NCBI GenBank assembly: GCA_020056225.1
Contig: JAGVIE010000013.1
Coordinates: 80,455-144,454 of the forward strand
DNA: 64,000 nt
Direction: 5' to 3'
Source: Bacteroidota bacterium
GTDB lineage: Bacteria; Bacteroidota; Ignavibacteria; UBA10030; SZUA-254
Shown: positions 16,977-26,302 of the stretch, in pieces
Numbering within the stretch: position 1 is the stretch's first letter
How the letters are laid out: each line of letters starts with the position of its first letter
Program-made: the position numbers and the translations under genes
Notes under the pieces: generated by a model
Seen by the model: only the letters and a program-made list of their open reading frames with translations
What the model was told of the DNA's origin: nothing
Databases searched by the model: none

Positions 16977-18949
16977 AAATTCGCAAGTATCCTTTCCAAC
17001 TGATCATCGGTATCGATCAAAACCAAGCGTGCCTTGCTTCCATCAAACGGTCCAACTATACCCGCTGCTTCGAGTCCGTCTATCAGACATGCGGCTCGTG
17101 AGAAACTGACCTTAAGCCGGCGCTGTATCAATGAAACTGAACCCTGTTGATGACGAACCACCAGACGGGCTGCTTCTTCAAAGAACTCATCTCGCTTACT
17201 TGAAGTTCCTCTAATACCTGAACGTTTTTTCTCCAAAATTGATGGAAGCTGGAATGGCTTACTGTAACCTTGTTGTCGTGCGATGTGGTCAGTAAGCAGT
17301 TCGATTTCATCGGTTAAGATAATCGCATTTTGAATTCTCATCGGTTTGGAACTTCCTACCGGCAGATATAACATGTCACCCTTCCCCAATAATTGTTCCG
17401 CTCCATTCATATCAAGAATCGTGCGCGAATCGATCTTCGACGCAACCTGATAGGCGATTCGAGCTGAGAAATTAGCTTTGATAATACCCGTGATAACTCC
17501 GGTAGAGGGTCTTTGGGTGGCAAGAACGAGATGAATACCTACTGAATGACAGGATTGAGCGAGACGTGCAATTGGATCTTCAACATCACCTGCGGCAGTC
17601 AACATCAAATCTGCCAACTCATCGATCACAACAATTAAGTACGGCATCTTACGGTGAGTAATAGTCTCGGTGTTCTTAAGTCTGCCAACCTTAAATCGTT
17701 CATTATAATCTTGAATATTCCGAACACCTGCTGAAGCGAGTCGATCGTAACGTTTTTCCATTTCCATCTCGACACTCTTTAACACGGCAACGGCATTTTC
17801 CGGTGTCGTTATGATTTCTTCATCGATATCCGGAGAAACTGCAAGGAAATGGTTTTTCAATTTCGAATAAAGAGTAAGTTCGATCTTCTTCGGATCAATG
17901 ATAACAAACTTTACATCCGATGGTTGGAGCTTGAAGAGTAAACTTGCAAGTATTGTGTTGATACCCATACTTTTGCCTGACCGTGGCGCACCCGCAATAA
18001 GTAAATGTGGCATTAATGTCAGGTCATCGATATAAATATCACCATTAATTAATTTTCCTAATGCGACAGGAAGATACCCATTGAAATCTCTAAACTTATT
18101 CGTATTGATAACGCTTCGAATGGGAACTGGCGATGGATTATCATTTAGGACTTGTAAACACAAAGCGTTATTACTAAAACCCGAGGGTGTAATTTCCAAT
18201 TCCTTTGCAGAAAGTGCCATAGACAGATCATCTTTTAAACTCGTAATTCTGCTAACTTTAACATCTGCGGCTGGAACGAGTTCGTATAAAGTAAAAATGG
18301 GACCACTCGTAATTGATATTTCTTCTATTGTGATGCCAAAGGCTGCGAGTTTTGCACGAATAACTTCAGCATTTTTTTTTAATTTCTCTTCCGTGACTTT
18401 TTCCGATGGTTGTGCTGTAGCAAGCAATTCAACTGAAGGAGAGATATAATCAATTTCTTCATCAATTTCTTCCTCTATCTTTTCATCTATCGGATGTTGA
18501 TTCAATATATATGATTGACCAGGAAACGATAGCTCCTTTGCTTGTAGTTGTGAAATTGGAAGTTTTTCCTTAATGTCCGCTCGTTTAATTTCCTCCACAT
18601 CAACTTGGTCAAATTCAATTACAGCTTCTTTCTTCTTAGTAGAACCTCTAACAATCATGAAGCTAACAATTAAGGTCAGAATTATTCCTAATACTATTTG
18701 TCCCATTAAGATTAGAATAGTACCACCAATTATTGTAGATATTAACGAAACGATCTTTACCTCATTCTTATGGCTCACATCAATTGAAGAAGCGCAATTA
18801 GCACAGACTGTTCTAATCCCAAAATACATACCATAAGAACCAGAAGATCTCTTACTAAAGTATATTCTACCGCTACTACCAGTATATACTTCACGACGAT
18901 AACCTTCGCCTTTAGATATATCTATTCCACAAATATAACAGTTAGGCAT
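16973..18949 (-). CDS. FtsK/SpoIIIE paralogue with N-terminal zinc-ribbon
   Basis: A 658-residue protein. The N terminus holds a Cys4 module (C4/C7 and C49/C52), not the four-helix membrane domain of FtsK. A hydrophobic stretch at about 65-100 could form one or two helices, and an acidic linker follows. Then come the FtsK alpha/beta motor (Walker A GAPRSGKS at 320-327; VVIDELADLM) and a winged-helix gamma domain (SVSLIQRRLKVSFSRAACLIDGLE, read in segments). The motor is nearly identical in long stretches to the FtsK encoded at 19038-21425, so this is a tandem duplicate. Normally conserved residues differ: RPSTG replaces RPSVD, and NFSARI replaces NFPARI. Confidence 0.85.
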   Translation of the reverse strand: MPNCYICGIDISKGEGYRREVYTGSSGRIYFSKRSSGSYGMYFGIRTVCANCASSIDVSHKNEVKIVSLISTIIGGTILILMGQIVLGIILTLIVSFMIVRGSTKKKEAVIEFDQVDVEEIKRADIKEKLPISQLQAKELSFPGQSYILNQHPIDEKIEEEIDEEIDYISPSVELLATAQPSEKVTEEKLKKNAEVIRAKLAAFGITIEEISITSGPIFTLYELVPAADVKVSRITSLKDDLSMALSAKELEITPSGFSNNALCLQVLNDNPSPVPIRSVINTNKFRDFNGYLPVALGKLINGDIYIDDLTLMPHLLIAGAPRSGKSMGINTILASLLFKLQPSDVKFVIIDPKKIELTLYSKLKNHFLAVSPDIDEEIITTPENAVAVLKSVEMEMEKRYDRLASAGVRNIQDYNERFKVGRLKNTETITHRKMPYLIVVIDELADLMLTAAGDVEDPIARLAQSCHSVGIHLVLATQRPSTGVITGIIKANFSARIAYQVASKIDSRTILDMNGAEQLLGKGDMLYLPVGSSKPMRIQNAIILTDEIELLTDHIARQQGYSKPFQLPSILEKKRSGIRGTSSKRDEFFEEAARLVVRHQQGSVSLIQRRLKVSFSRAACLIDGLEAAGIVGPFDGSKARLVLIDTDDQLERILANL

Positions 18950-19037
18950 TATAAATTTTAGAGACTAATTTACTATCTGACTTTTCTATATATTAGGCCG
19001 ATTATAATTACGATAACAATTCTCATGCTGTAATTAA

Positions 19038-21425
19038 TCACAAATTCTCAAGTATCCTTACCAACTGATCATCAGTATCGATTAGAACCAAGCGTGCCTT
19101 GCTTCCATCAAACGGTCCAACAACACCTGCCGCTTCAAGCTCGTCAATAAGACGGGCGGCGCGTGAATAGCCAACTTTCAGCCTACGCTGAAGAAGTGAA
19201 ACCGAACCTTGCTGATGACGAACAACAAGTCGAGCCGCTTCTTCGAAGAACTCATCGCGCTCATTAGAAGTTCCGCGCATCCCTGAACGTTTTTTCTCCA
19301 TAATGGATGGAAGCTGGAACGGTTTACTGTATCCCTGCTGTTTTGCAATATGTTCGGTGAGTCGTTCAATCTCTTCGGTCGAGATGAATGCATTTTGTAT
19401 CCGGTAAGGTTTCGGACTTCCCGCCGGAAGGTACAGCATATCGCCGCTTCCCAACAATTGTTCAGCGCCGTTCATATCGAGAATAGTCCGTGAATCTGTC
19501 TTTGAGGCAACTTGATATGCGATTCGCGCAGGAAAATTCGCTTTGATTACGCCTGTTATAACATCGACTGACGGACGCTGAGTCGCAAGAACCAAATGGA
19601 CACCGACAGCGCGAGCGAGTTGGGCAAGCCGTGCAATTGGTTCTTCTACATCACCCGCCGCGGTCAGCATCAGATCTGCCAGCTCATCGATCACAACAAT
19701 AAGATACGGCATTTTTCGGTGTGTGATTGTTTCGGTGTTTTTCAATCTGCCCGATTTAAACCGTTCATTATAATCCTGAATATTTCTTACACCGGCGGCA
19801 GCAAGCCTGTCATAGCGTTTCTCCATCTCCGATTCTACACCCTTCAGCGCGAATACTGCATTCTCCGGTGTAGTGATAATATCCTCATTAACGTCGGGAG
19901 AGACTGCGAGAAAATGATTTTTCAATTTTGAATAAAGTGTAAGCTCGATCTTCTTGGGATCGATGATTATGAATTTTACTTCGGATGGATGGAGCTTAAA
20001 CAATAAACCTGCAAGAATTGTATTGATGCCTACACTTTTTCCGGATCCGGTAGAACCCGCGATGAGCAGATGAGGCATCTTCGAGAGATCATCGGTATAT
20101 ACGTCTCCCGAAATTGTTTTGCCGAGAGCGAGCGGGAGGTTCGCCTTCATCTCACGGAATTTTGTTGAGTTGACGATGCTTCGCAGTGATACCATGGAAG
20201 GATTTTTATTCGGGATTTCCACACCAACCGCACTTTTTCCGGGAATAGGCGCCATAATGCGTATACCTTTTGCGGCAAGCGCCAAGGCTAAATCATCCGC
20301 GAGGCTCACGATGCGGCTAATCTTTACCCCTGATGCCGGGACAAGCTCATATAAAGTCACAACAGGTCCAGGAGTAACGCTGACACTTTCAATTTCAATA
20401 CCAAAATTGGCAAGCTTTGTTCTTACAAGTTCCGCATTAGCTTTCAACTCATCTTCCGGAATCGTGTCACTTTGCCTGTAAGCATCGAGCAATTCAACTG
20501 ATGGGAAAATATAATCAATCTCCTCAGTCTCGTTCTCGACCGGTTTGGGAGGCAGTTCCTCTTCCAACTCTGGTTCTTCAGTCACCTCTTGAACCTCACC
20601 TTGAATTTCAGTCTCTTCAAGTTCTTCTTCGATTGTATCCTCATCCTCTATCTCAGGCTGTTCCTCAACGACATCAATATCTTCCTCCTTTATTATCTCC
20701 GGTAATGTTTCATCATCAATTTTGTTTATCATCACTTCCTGATCATCATAAGCATCCGTTTCTTTCCGACGTGATAAGTGATTATAAATACTATCCCACA
20801 GCGACTTAAAGCGGTCCAAAGATTTATGGATATCGAGATCGATCGCGAGTACCATTGTGATGAATAATGCGGTTACGATAACTATCGGTGCGCCAACTTT
20901 GCCCAGAAGTTTGGTCGTAATATCCGCAAGGAAGGCGCCGATGATGCCGCTCCATTCCTTATTTACATCGCTGATTATTAGGTTTGCAATTCCGAAAGTA
21001 GTCGAAAAAAGGAGCGCAAAAATAACGGCATAATTTGAAAACGTAATCAATCTCGTCGGTTCACCTTTACGCAATATAATCCAAGCCCACAAAATCATAA
21101 GTATGGGAACGATGATCGATGCAAAACCGATGGTGGAATTAACGAAGAAGTCGGCGACCAGAGCGCCGAAGAGACCAAGGTTGTTTTGAAGCGTGCTTGT
21201 TAGTGATTGTACTTGATCGTTGAAAGGAAGCCGGAAAATATCGGAGAAAGTCAATTTATCGAGGACTGCTTCGTCACGTGTGGAATAACTGAAGATGCTG
21301 AGAAGAATAATTAAACCAGCCACCATGAATAAGATCGAGAAAATGTGCTTTCTCCGTTCCAACGCTCGCTGAGATTGCGACTTTTTCGAAGGAGTGTTCA
21401 GAGTATTTTTCTTTTTATCTATCAT
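19038..21425 (-). CDS. ftsK: DNA translocase FtsK
   Basis: About 795 residues. Four hydrophobic segments lie in the first 190 residues, then a Glu-rich linker (EEDIDVVEEQPEIEDEDT), the RecA-like motor with GSTGSGKS and VVIDELADLMLTAAGDVEEPIARLAQ (read in parts), ATQRPSVDVITG, and a C-terminal winged-helix gamma domain (SLLQRRLKVGYSRAARLID). FtsK pumps chromosome termini through the septum and activates dimer resolution. I take the ATG at 21425; the frame could be extended to 21539, but that would overlap the upstream comB-like gene. Confidence 0.94.
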   Translation of the reverse strand: MIDKKKNTLNTPSKKSQSQRALERRKHIFSILFMVAGLIILLSIFSYSTRDEAVLDKLTFSDIFRLPFNDQVQSLTSTLQNNLGLFGALVADFFVNSTIGFASIIVPILMILWAWIILRKGEPTRLITFSNYAVIFALLFSTTFGIANLIISDVNKEWSGIIGAFLADITTKLLGKVGAPIVIVTALFITMVLAIDLDIHKSLDRFKSLWDSIYNHLSRRKETDAYDDQEVMINKIDDETLPEIIKEEDIDVVEEQPEIEDEDTIEEELEETEIQGEVQEVTEEPELEEELPPKPVENETEEIDYIFPSVELLDAYRQSDTIPEDELKANAELVRTKLANFGIEIESVSVTPGPVVTLYELVPASGVKISRIVSLADDLALALAAKGIRIMAPIPGKSAVGVEIPNKNPSMVSLRSIVNSTKFREMKANLPLALGKTISGDVYTDDLSKMPHLLIAGSTGSGKSVGINTILAGLLFKLHPSEVKFIIIDPKKIELTLYSKLKNHFLAVSPDVNEDIITTPENAVFALKGVESEMEKRYDRLAAAGVRNIQDYNERFKSGRLKNTETITHRKMPYLIVVIDELADLMLTAAGDVEEPIARLAQLARAVGVHLVLATQRPSVDVITGVIKANFPARIAYQVASKTDSRTILDMNGAEQLLGSGDMLYLPAGSPKPYRIQNAFISTEEIERLTEHIAKQQGYSKPFQLPSIMEKKRSGMRGTSNERDEFFEEAARLVVRHQQGSVSLLQRRLKVGYSRAARLIDELEAAGVVGPFDGSKARLVLIDTDDQLVRILENL

Positions 21426-21451
21426 CCGCTCGAAGTGTGGTGGACGTTCAA

Positions 21452-22222
21452 CTATTGAGAAGAACCGGGATTCTTCTGCAAACGAATTACATTTCCGGTC
21501 AACATCGGAAGAACATCGATAGAATCGACCGCTGCACAAACTTTTAGATCATCTGCAAAACCTATTTCGCTCAGATACTTTCCATGTTCGGAATTCTTGA
21601 GCGTCTTTAGAATACTTTTCCCGAAAACCTTATCCAGCGTCAATGATGCTTCACCGGCATCGTCAAGCAGAAGAACAGAATCTGTTTCTTTCGCAAGTTT
21701 ATTGATGATTCTGCCCGCACAGACGACATCTTCTAAACAGAAGTAGTTCTCCTTCCCCGCACATATAATCACGAAATCGCTATCGAGCTTATTTAGGAAA
21801 TCTACGACAGCCGTGAGATTGACAAAACCAGCAACGACAAGATTTTGCGCATGTTTTCCCTTAACGATCGCAACCGAGCCGTTGGTTGTCATCAAAATAA
21901 TAGATTTGCCTTTTACAATTTCTTCCGTGAATTCGTCAGGTGAATTGCCAAGATTGAACCCTTCAATCATTCTTGCATTTCGCTCTCCTGCCCGCAATGT
22001 TACATCGCCGTAAAGGCTCCCTGAAATCTTTACCGCATTTTCTACACTGTTGACCGGTATAATTTCTTTGGCGCCGTTTTGTAATGCCATTGCTATTGTT
22101 GTGCTTGCGCGGAGAACATCGATTATCACGATGTTTTTATCCTTCAACTGCATTTCATCGAGATTTGCAGGTGTGAAGTGAACTGTAACCTGTATTTGTT
22201 TTTTTGATTGCACTGATTTCAT
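21452..22222 (-). CDS. ComB-like 2-phosphosulfolactate phosphatase family protein
   Basis: A 256-residue protein with the ComB fold: VIIDVLRASTTIAMALQNGA, RAGERNARMIEGFNLGNSP, and LMTTNGSVAI. ComB hydrolyses 2-phosphosulfolactate in coenzyme M synthesis, but many bacterial homologues stand outside that pathway and no other ComA/C/D/E gene is visible here. The physiological substrate is therefore uncertain. It overlaps gcvT by four bases. Confidence 0.8.
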   Translation of the reverse strand: MKSVQSKKQIQVTVHFTPANLDEMQLKDKNIVIIDVLRASTTIAMALQNGAKEIIPVNSVENAVKISGSLYGDVTLRAGERNARMIEGFNLGNSPDEFTEEIVKGKSIILMTTNGSVAIVKGKHAQNLVVAGFVNLTAVVDFLNKLDSDFVIICAGKENYFCLEDVVCAGRIINKLAKETDSVLLLDDAGEASLTLDKVFGKSILKTLKNSEHGKYLSEIGFADDLKVCAAVDSIDVLPMLTGNVIRLQKNPGSSQ

Positions 22223-23307
22223 TTTTTTATAAACGGAGTCTTTTCAACTTGCGCTTTGATTTCTTTATTACGTATAACTATGCCCAAAGTAGTACCAACC
22301 TGAGCACATGATACATCTACATATCCCATACCGATTCCCTTATCGAGAATTGGCGATACGGTACCGCTGGTGACATGCCCAACAGCGCTTCCGTTGGATC
22401 TGATTTCGTATCCATGCCGCGGGAATGCTTTATCTGCATCTATCGTAAAGCCGATTAATTTTCTTTTAACACCGGCTTCCTTCACCTTCAATAAAACATC
22501 GCGGCCTATGAAATCCCCTTTATCAAGTTTCGTTACCCAGCCCAATCCGGCTTCGAGAGGATTGGTAGTCTGATCAATATCGTTACCGTACAAACACATT
22601 CCCATTTCCAGCCGCAGTGTGTCGCGTGCGCCTAAACCTATAGGCTTAATCCCGTATTCTTTTCCTGCATTCATTATTGCATTCCATATCTTTTCAGAGA
22701 TCGTCACGGTTCCTTCAAAATAAAGTTCAAATCCAAGTTCACCTGTATAACCTGTTCTGGAAATTAGCATGTCAAAACCGGCGAGATTTCCGTGTACGAA
22801 TGTATAATACGGCATCGCATTTAGATTTGCGCCTGTGAGTTTTTGCAGTGTGACTAACGATTTTGGACCTTGAACCGCAAGAAGTGATATATCATCGCTC
22901 TTATCTATGAGTTGTACATCCATACTTCCTATGTTGGATTTTATCCAGTCAAAATCTTTATTGAGATTTGCGGCGTTCACAACCAGCATGAAATGGTTTT
23001 CAAACTTATACACTAACAGGTCGTCCACAATACCGCCGTCAGGGTAGCACATTGAAGAATATTGCACCTTCCCGTCGATTAATTTCGAAGCGTCGTTAGT
23101 AGTTACTTTCTGAACCAACGCCAGCGCGTCTTTGCCCCGGATTTCAAATTCACCCATATGCGAAACATCGAATATGCCGACAGACGAGCGAACTGTTTTG
23201 TGTTCATCGATAATACCTGAATATTGCACAGGCATCTCAAAACCCGCAAACTCAACGATCTTGGCGCCTAGCTGTTTATGGATATTGTAAAATGTCGTTT
23301 GTTTCAT
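22219..23307 (-). CDS. gcvT: Aminomethyltransferase (glycine cleavage T protein)
   Basis: A 362-residue GcvT. It has AGFEMPVQYSGIIDEH, SVGIFDVSHMGEFEI, YSSMCYPDGGIVDDLLVY, ISRTGYTGELGFELYF and LGARDTLRLEMGMCLYGNDI (20 residues) for folate and substrate binding. It releases ammonia and makes methylene-THF from the aminomethyl-lipoyl arm of GcvH. Glycine could come from the TDH/KBL pathway encoded elsewhere in the window. The other gcv genes are not seen here. Four-base overlap with the comB-like gene indicates a shared transcript. Confidence 0.95.
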   Translation of the reverse strand: MKQTTFYNIHKQLGAKIVEFAGFEMPVQYSGIIDEHKTVRSSVGIFDVSHMGEFEIRGKDALALVQKVTTNDASKLIDGKVQYSSMCYPDGGIVDDLLVYKFENHFMLVVNAANLNKDFDWIKSNIGSMDVQLIDKSDDISLLAVQGPKSLVTLQKLTGANLNAMPYYTFVHGNLAGFDMLISRTGYTGELGFELYFEGTVTISEKIWNAIMNAGKEYGIKPIGLGARDTLRLEMGMCLYGNDIDQTTNPLEAGLGWVTKLDKGDFIGRDVLLKVKEAGVKRKLIGFTIDADKAFPRHGYEIRSNGSAVGHVTSGTVSPILDKGIGMGYVDVSCAQVGTTLGIVIRNKEIKAQVEKTPFIKK

Positions 23308-23310
23308 ATT

Positions 23311-23955
23311 TTATTGAGGAACCTTCTTCCAATCTGTAAGAAATTTTTCCAATCCTATATCGGTGAGAGGGTGTTTGATTAATTGGATGAGTACGTTGTA
23401 AGGGATCGTCGCAATGTCGGCGCCGATAAGAGCGGCATCAACAACATGCAGAGGGTGCCGTATGCTTGCCACGAGCACCTGCGTGTCAAATCCATAATTT
23501 CGATAGATAGTCATTATCTGGGAAATAAGTTCCATGCCGTTCGAGCTGATATCATCCAGTCTGCCGATAAAGGGACTTAGTATATATGCGCCGGCTTTTG
23601 CGGCGAGAAGCGCCTGGTTGGGTGAGAAACAGAGCGTTACATTCGTCTTAATTCCTTCAGCTTTGAAAGTTCTCACCGCTTTCAATCCTTCTTTGATCAG
23701 CGGTACTTTGACAACGATTTTATCTGATATCTTCGCCAAAGCGCGTCCTTCACGCATCATGCCTTCATAATCTGTAGCCACAACCTCTGCGCTAATGTCC
23801 CCTTCGACGATGGTACAGATTTCTTTTATGATATCTTCGAACTTTCTGCCTTCCTTCGCTATCAAACTCGGATTGGTGGTAACGCCATCGAGGAGTCCCA
23901 TGCCTGCGGCATCTTTGATCTCTTTGATGTTAGCAGTGTCGATAAATATTTTCAT
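23311..23955 (-). CDS. Transaldolase / fructose-6-phosphate aldolase (TalC type)
   Basis: A 214-residue short transaldolase. It begins [13 protein letters not shown] and has [13 protein letters not shown], the Schiff-base lysine K83 in [30 protein letters not shown] (19 residues) and [10 protein letters not shown]. Short TalC/FSA enzymes act as transaldolase in the pentose phosphate pathway or cleave fructose-6-phosphate; the sequence alone does not separate the two. It ends three bases before gcvT starts, so both are likely on one mRNA. Confidence 0.92.
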   Translation of the reverse strand: MKIFIDTANIKEIKDAAGMGLLDGVTTNPSLIAKEGRKFEDIIKEICTIVEGDISAEVVATDYEGMMREGRALAKISDKIVVKVPLIKEGLKAVRTFKAEGIKTNVTLCFSPNQALLAAKAGAYILSPFIGRLDDISSNGMELISQIMTIYRNYGFDTQVLVASIRHPLHVVDAALIGADIATIPYNVLIQLIKHPLTDIGLEKFLTDWKKVPQ

Positions 23956-23973
23956 TTAATATTCCCTAATTGA

Positions 23974-25593
23974 TCATGAATTATATTGATCTGTGATCTC
24001 TTTGTCTTGTTTTGGGGAGAAGAAATGGAATTCGGTTATCGGTAATTTAGGATCTTCATCCATCTTGATTTTGACAAAATATTTGAACATCATTTTTGTG
24101 ACGCGCTTGACTGTCCCCTCGCGTAAATATTGTGCGATAGTCGGATGGACGGTAAGCACTAAACGCAATTCTTTCGATTCCGATTTGAACCGACGAATCC
24201 ATCGTTCAATATGATTAATGATGCTTGATTTCGATTCAACTATTCCGCCGCCACCGCAAACGGGACACGGCTCGCTGAAGCTGTGAAGTATATTCTGCCT
24301 TATTCGCTGGCGGGTAATCTGAACAATTCCGATTTCTGTCATTGGAAGAACGGTAACTTTCGCACGATCGCGCTTGAATTCCTTTCGTAATTCGTCATAA
24401 ATCTTTTTACGGTTGCGTTCATCGTCCAGATCGATAAAATCGATGACTATGATACCGCCAATATCGCGGAGTCTCAACTGCCGGCAGACCTCACGCGCGG
24501 ATTCCAGATTTGTCCGAAGTGAATTTAATTCTTGTTCTCTTTTAGCTGCGTAACGCCCGCTGTTCACATCGATAACAACCATAGCCTCGGTTTGTTCAAT
24601 GATAATATATCCGCCGCTTTTGAGCCATACTTTTCGACCGAGTGCGGTGGCGATTTCTTTCTCAACTCCGTACACATCGAAGATCGGCTCTTTATCTTTG
24701 TAGTACTCGATTTTATCAATTAGATCCGGTGAAACGAGTTTAACATAAGCGCGAATTTCTTTGAATAATTTTTTTGAATCAACCACAACTCGATCAACCG
24801 CTTCGGTAAAAAGATCGCGAATAACACTTGAGGTTGTCGCCATATCTTTATACATCAATGCCGGGGCTTCTTCAGTTTTAATGCCCTTCTCGATCTCCCG
24901 CCAGGTTGCTAGTAAACCTTCCATATCCTGACGAAGAGACGCTTCATCTTGTTCCTGCGCAACCGTACGAATGATCGCCCCAAATGTACTTGGAATAAAA
25001 CTACGCACTATTCGTCGAAGACGACGCTTCTCTTTGAAGTTCTGGAGTTTCTTGGAAACACCGATCTTCCCATCGAAGGGAAGCAGAACCAGGAAGCGTC
25101 CGGGGATGGATACTTCCGATGTTACACGAACACCTTTCCTACCGACAGGCTCTTTGGTAACCTGTACTAAAATATCCTGACCTCGCTTAAGGTCGGGGAT
25201 GTTCCTATCCTTTACAGGCGGTTGTGGTTTACGCTGTTGAGTGAGAGCTTGGGTTGGCTGGGATGTCGGTGGTTTGCCTTCTTCTCCACCCTCGGTATCA
25301 TCGCCGTCATCTTCGACGTCGACTTCACTATCCTCATCACCAATTAAAGAAGAGTATTCGGTAAATGTACTGCCAATATCGGAAAAATGAAGGAATGCGT
25401 CTTGCTTGAGACCAAGATCGATGAATGCTGCCCTAATACCGTGCATTACTTTTGCAACTTTCCCCAAATAAATATCGCCGACCATACGCTCTTTGTCCGG
25501 GGTTTCAACAAAGAGTTCGGCTAACCGCTTATCCTCCGTGATCGCAATACGGATTTCGTTGGCGGTGGCATTGATGATAATTTCTTTTTGCAT
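23974..25593 (-). CDS. Ribonuclease G/E family endoribonuclease
   Basis: A 539-residue Rne/Rng protein. An S1 domain (about 35-180) is interrupted by a low-complexity acidic/Gln-rich insertion near 85-130. The catalytic DNase-I-like region carries MVVIDVNSGRYA and IIVIDFIDLDDERNR with the metal-binding aspartates, then TEIGIVQITRQR, and the zinc link CPVCGG. It lacks the long C-terminal degradosome scaffold of RNase E, so RNase G-like. It would mature rRNA and start mRNA decay. Confidence 0.92.
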   Translation of the reverse strand: MQKEIIINATANEIRIAITEDKRLAELFVETPDKERMVGDIYLGKVAKVMHGIRAAFIDLGLKQDAFLHFSDIGSTFTEYSSLIGDEDSEVDVEDDGDDTEGGEEGKPPTSQPTQALTQQRKPQPPVKDRNIPDLKRGQDILVQVTKEPVGRKGVRVTSEVSIPGRFLVLLPFDGKIGVSKKLQNFKEKRRLRRIVRSFIPSTFGAIIRTVAQEQDEASLRQDMEGLLATWREIEKGIKTEEAPALMYKDMATTSSVIRDLFTEAVDRVVVDSKKLFKEIRAYVKLVSPDLIDKIEYYKDKEPIFDVYGVEKEIATALGRKVWLKSGGYIIIEQTEAMVVIDVNSGRYAAKREQELNSLRTNLESAREVCRQLRLRDIGGIIVIDFIDLDDERNRKKIYDELRKEFKRDRAKVTVLPMTEIGIVQITRQRIRQNILHSFSEPCPVCGGGGIVESKSSIINHIERWIRRFKSESKELRLVLTVHPTIAQYLREGTVKRVTKMMFKYFVKIKMDEDPKLPITEFHFFSPKQDKEITDQYNS

Positions 25594-25987
25594 GATGAAA
25601 AATTCGTTCCTTCGAACTCACTTTCGCCAGGGCATAATACCCGGGTAAGACCGGTGAGTCCATAATTAAAGTTAAAATACTGCAACGACGCGCACGGGTC
25701 GATGCCGTGGCGAAGCCTTGGAACGAAGTGAGGAAACGGGTTGAATCGAAGAAGAAAACTCGTAAAAATAAAACGCTCAACATCGTTGACCTGAGACCTG
25801 TTGCTATGTGATTAATGTTGAATAACAAACGATTTTCTAATAATTTCGTATAGAAAGATAAAATAACCAGCTATAAAATAAGAAATTCCGACATCGTTTG
25901 CAAACGATGGAACGAAGAAAAATCAAGAAAATAATGACCCCGATAACTCAGAAGGTAGCTTTATTGTGAAACTAATCACATCTCATA

Positions 25988-26016
25988 TTGACATTTTAAC
26001 CTTTCTTGTGTAAGAT
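25988..26016 (+). promoter_or_regulatory. Sigma70-type promoter of the pilin-like operon
   Basis: TTGACA (25988-25993), a 17-nt spacer and TAAGAT (26011-26016) form a near-consensus promoter. Transcription would start near 26022, giving an untranslated leader of about 280 nt before the ATG at 26303. The 18-bp palindrome lies about 80 bp upstream. Confidence 0.65.
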
Positions 26017-26028
26017 TAGATTAAGAAA

Positions 26029-26273
26029 CCTAATTGTGAATTAGGAGAGTGCCCGTATGAAATATAGACGTTCTGCTGAATATAAACAGCGGAAGGATTC
26101 TATAGTAACACGTATAGAATCCATAAATAGGAGTATCAACTCTGATACACTGATTTGTAACAATTTGAAATGGCGTATCTCACGCCACTTTGCATGTTTT
26201 GCGTCTTATCATTTCACAGGCTACTCTCCAGAGACATTCAAACTTAATAATTAATCGAGAAAGAAAATTCTCG
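26029..26273 (+). ncRNA. Structured RNA leader with six hairpins (unassigned)
   Basis: Six stems follow each other downstream of the promoter. Stem 1: CCTAATT-GTG-AATTAGG (26029-26045). Stem 2: CTGCTG/CAGCGG with one G-U pair (26073-26092). Stem 3: GGATTCTATA/TATAGAATCC, ten perfect pairs (26095-26122). Stem 4: GTATCA-ACTC-TGATAC (26133-26148). Stem 5: TGGCGT-ATCTC-ACGCCA (26171-26187). Stem 6: CGAGAA/TTCTCG (26256-26273). No U-run follows stem 6, so it need not terminate. I do not recognise the fold as a known riboswitch class. A 65-codon frame at 26057-26254 crosses the stems and looks fortuitous. Confidence 0.5.
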
Positions 26274-26302
26274 CTGTTTAAAAACTTTATCGGGCGGAAG
26301 AT

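Larger units (their letters stand above)
25594..26302. other. 709-bp divergent intergenic region with operator-like palindrome
   Basis: This gap separates the RNase G gene on - from the pilin-like operon on +. It contains a perfect 18-bp palindrome (CATCGTTTG-CAAACGATG, 25892-25909), a sigma70-like promoter at 25988-26016, and a hairpin-rich leader at 26022-26302 described separately. I see no convincing coding sequence in 25594-25890. Confidence 0.6.

Noticed and set aside
21426..21539. Longer FtsK N terminus from 21539
   Set aside because: It would overlap the comB-like gene by 88 bases and adds a non-FtsK-like Cys/Ser-rich stretch.
25529..25828. 99-residue reverse frame upstream of RNase G
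   Set aside because: Overlaps the start of the RNase G gene in another frame and shows no protein-like composition.
26057..26254. 65-codon frame with GGAGAG upstream, as a small gene
   Set aside because: It runs through five of the six perfect hairpins, shows no protein signature, and is better explained as part of the structured leader.
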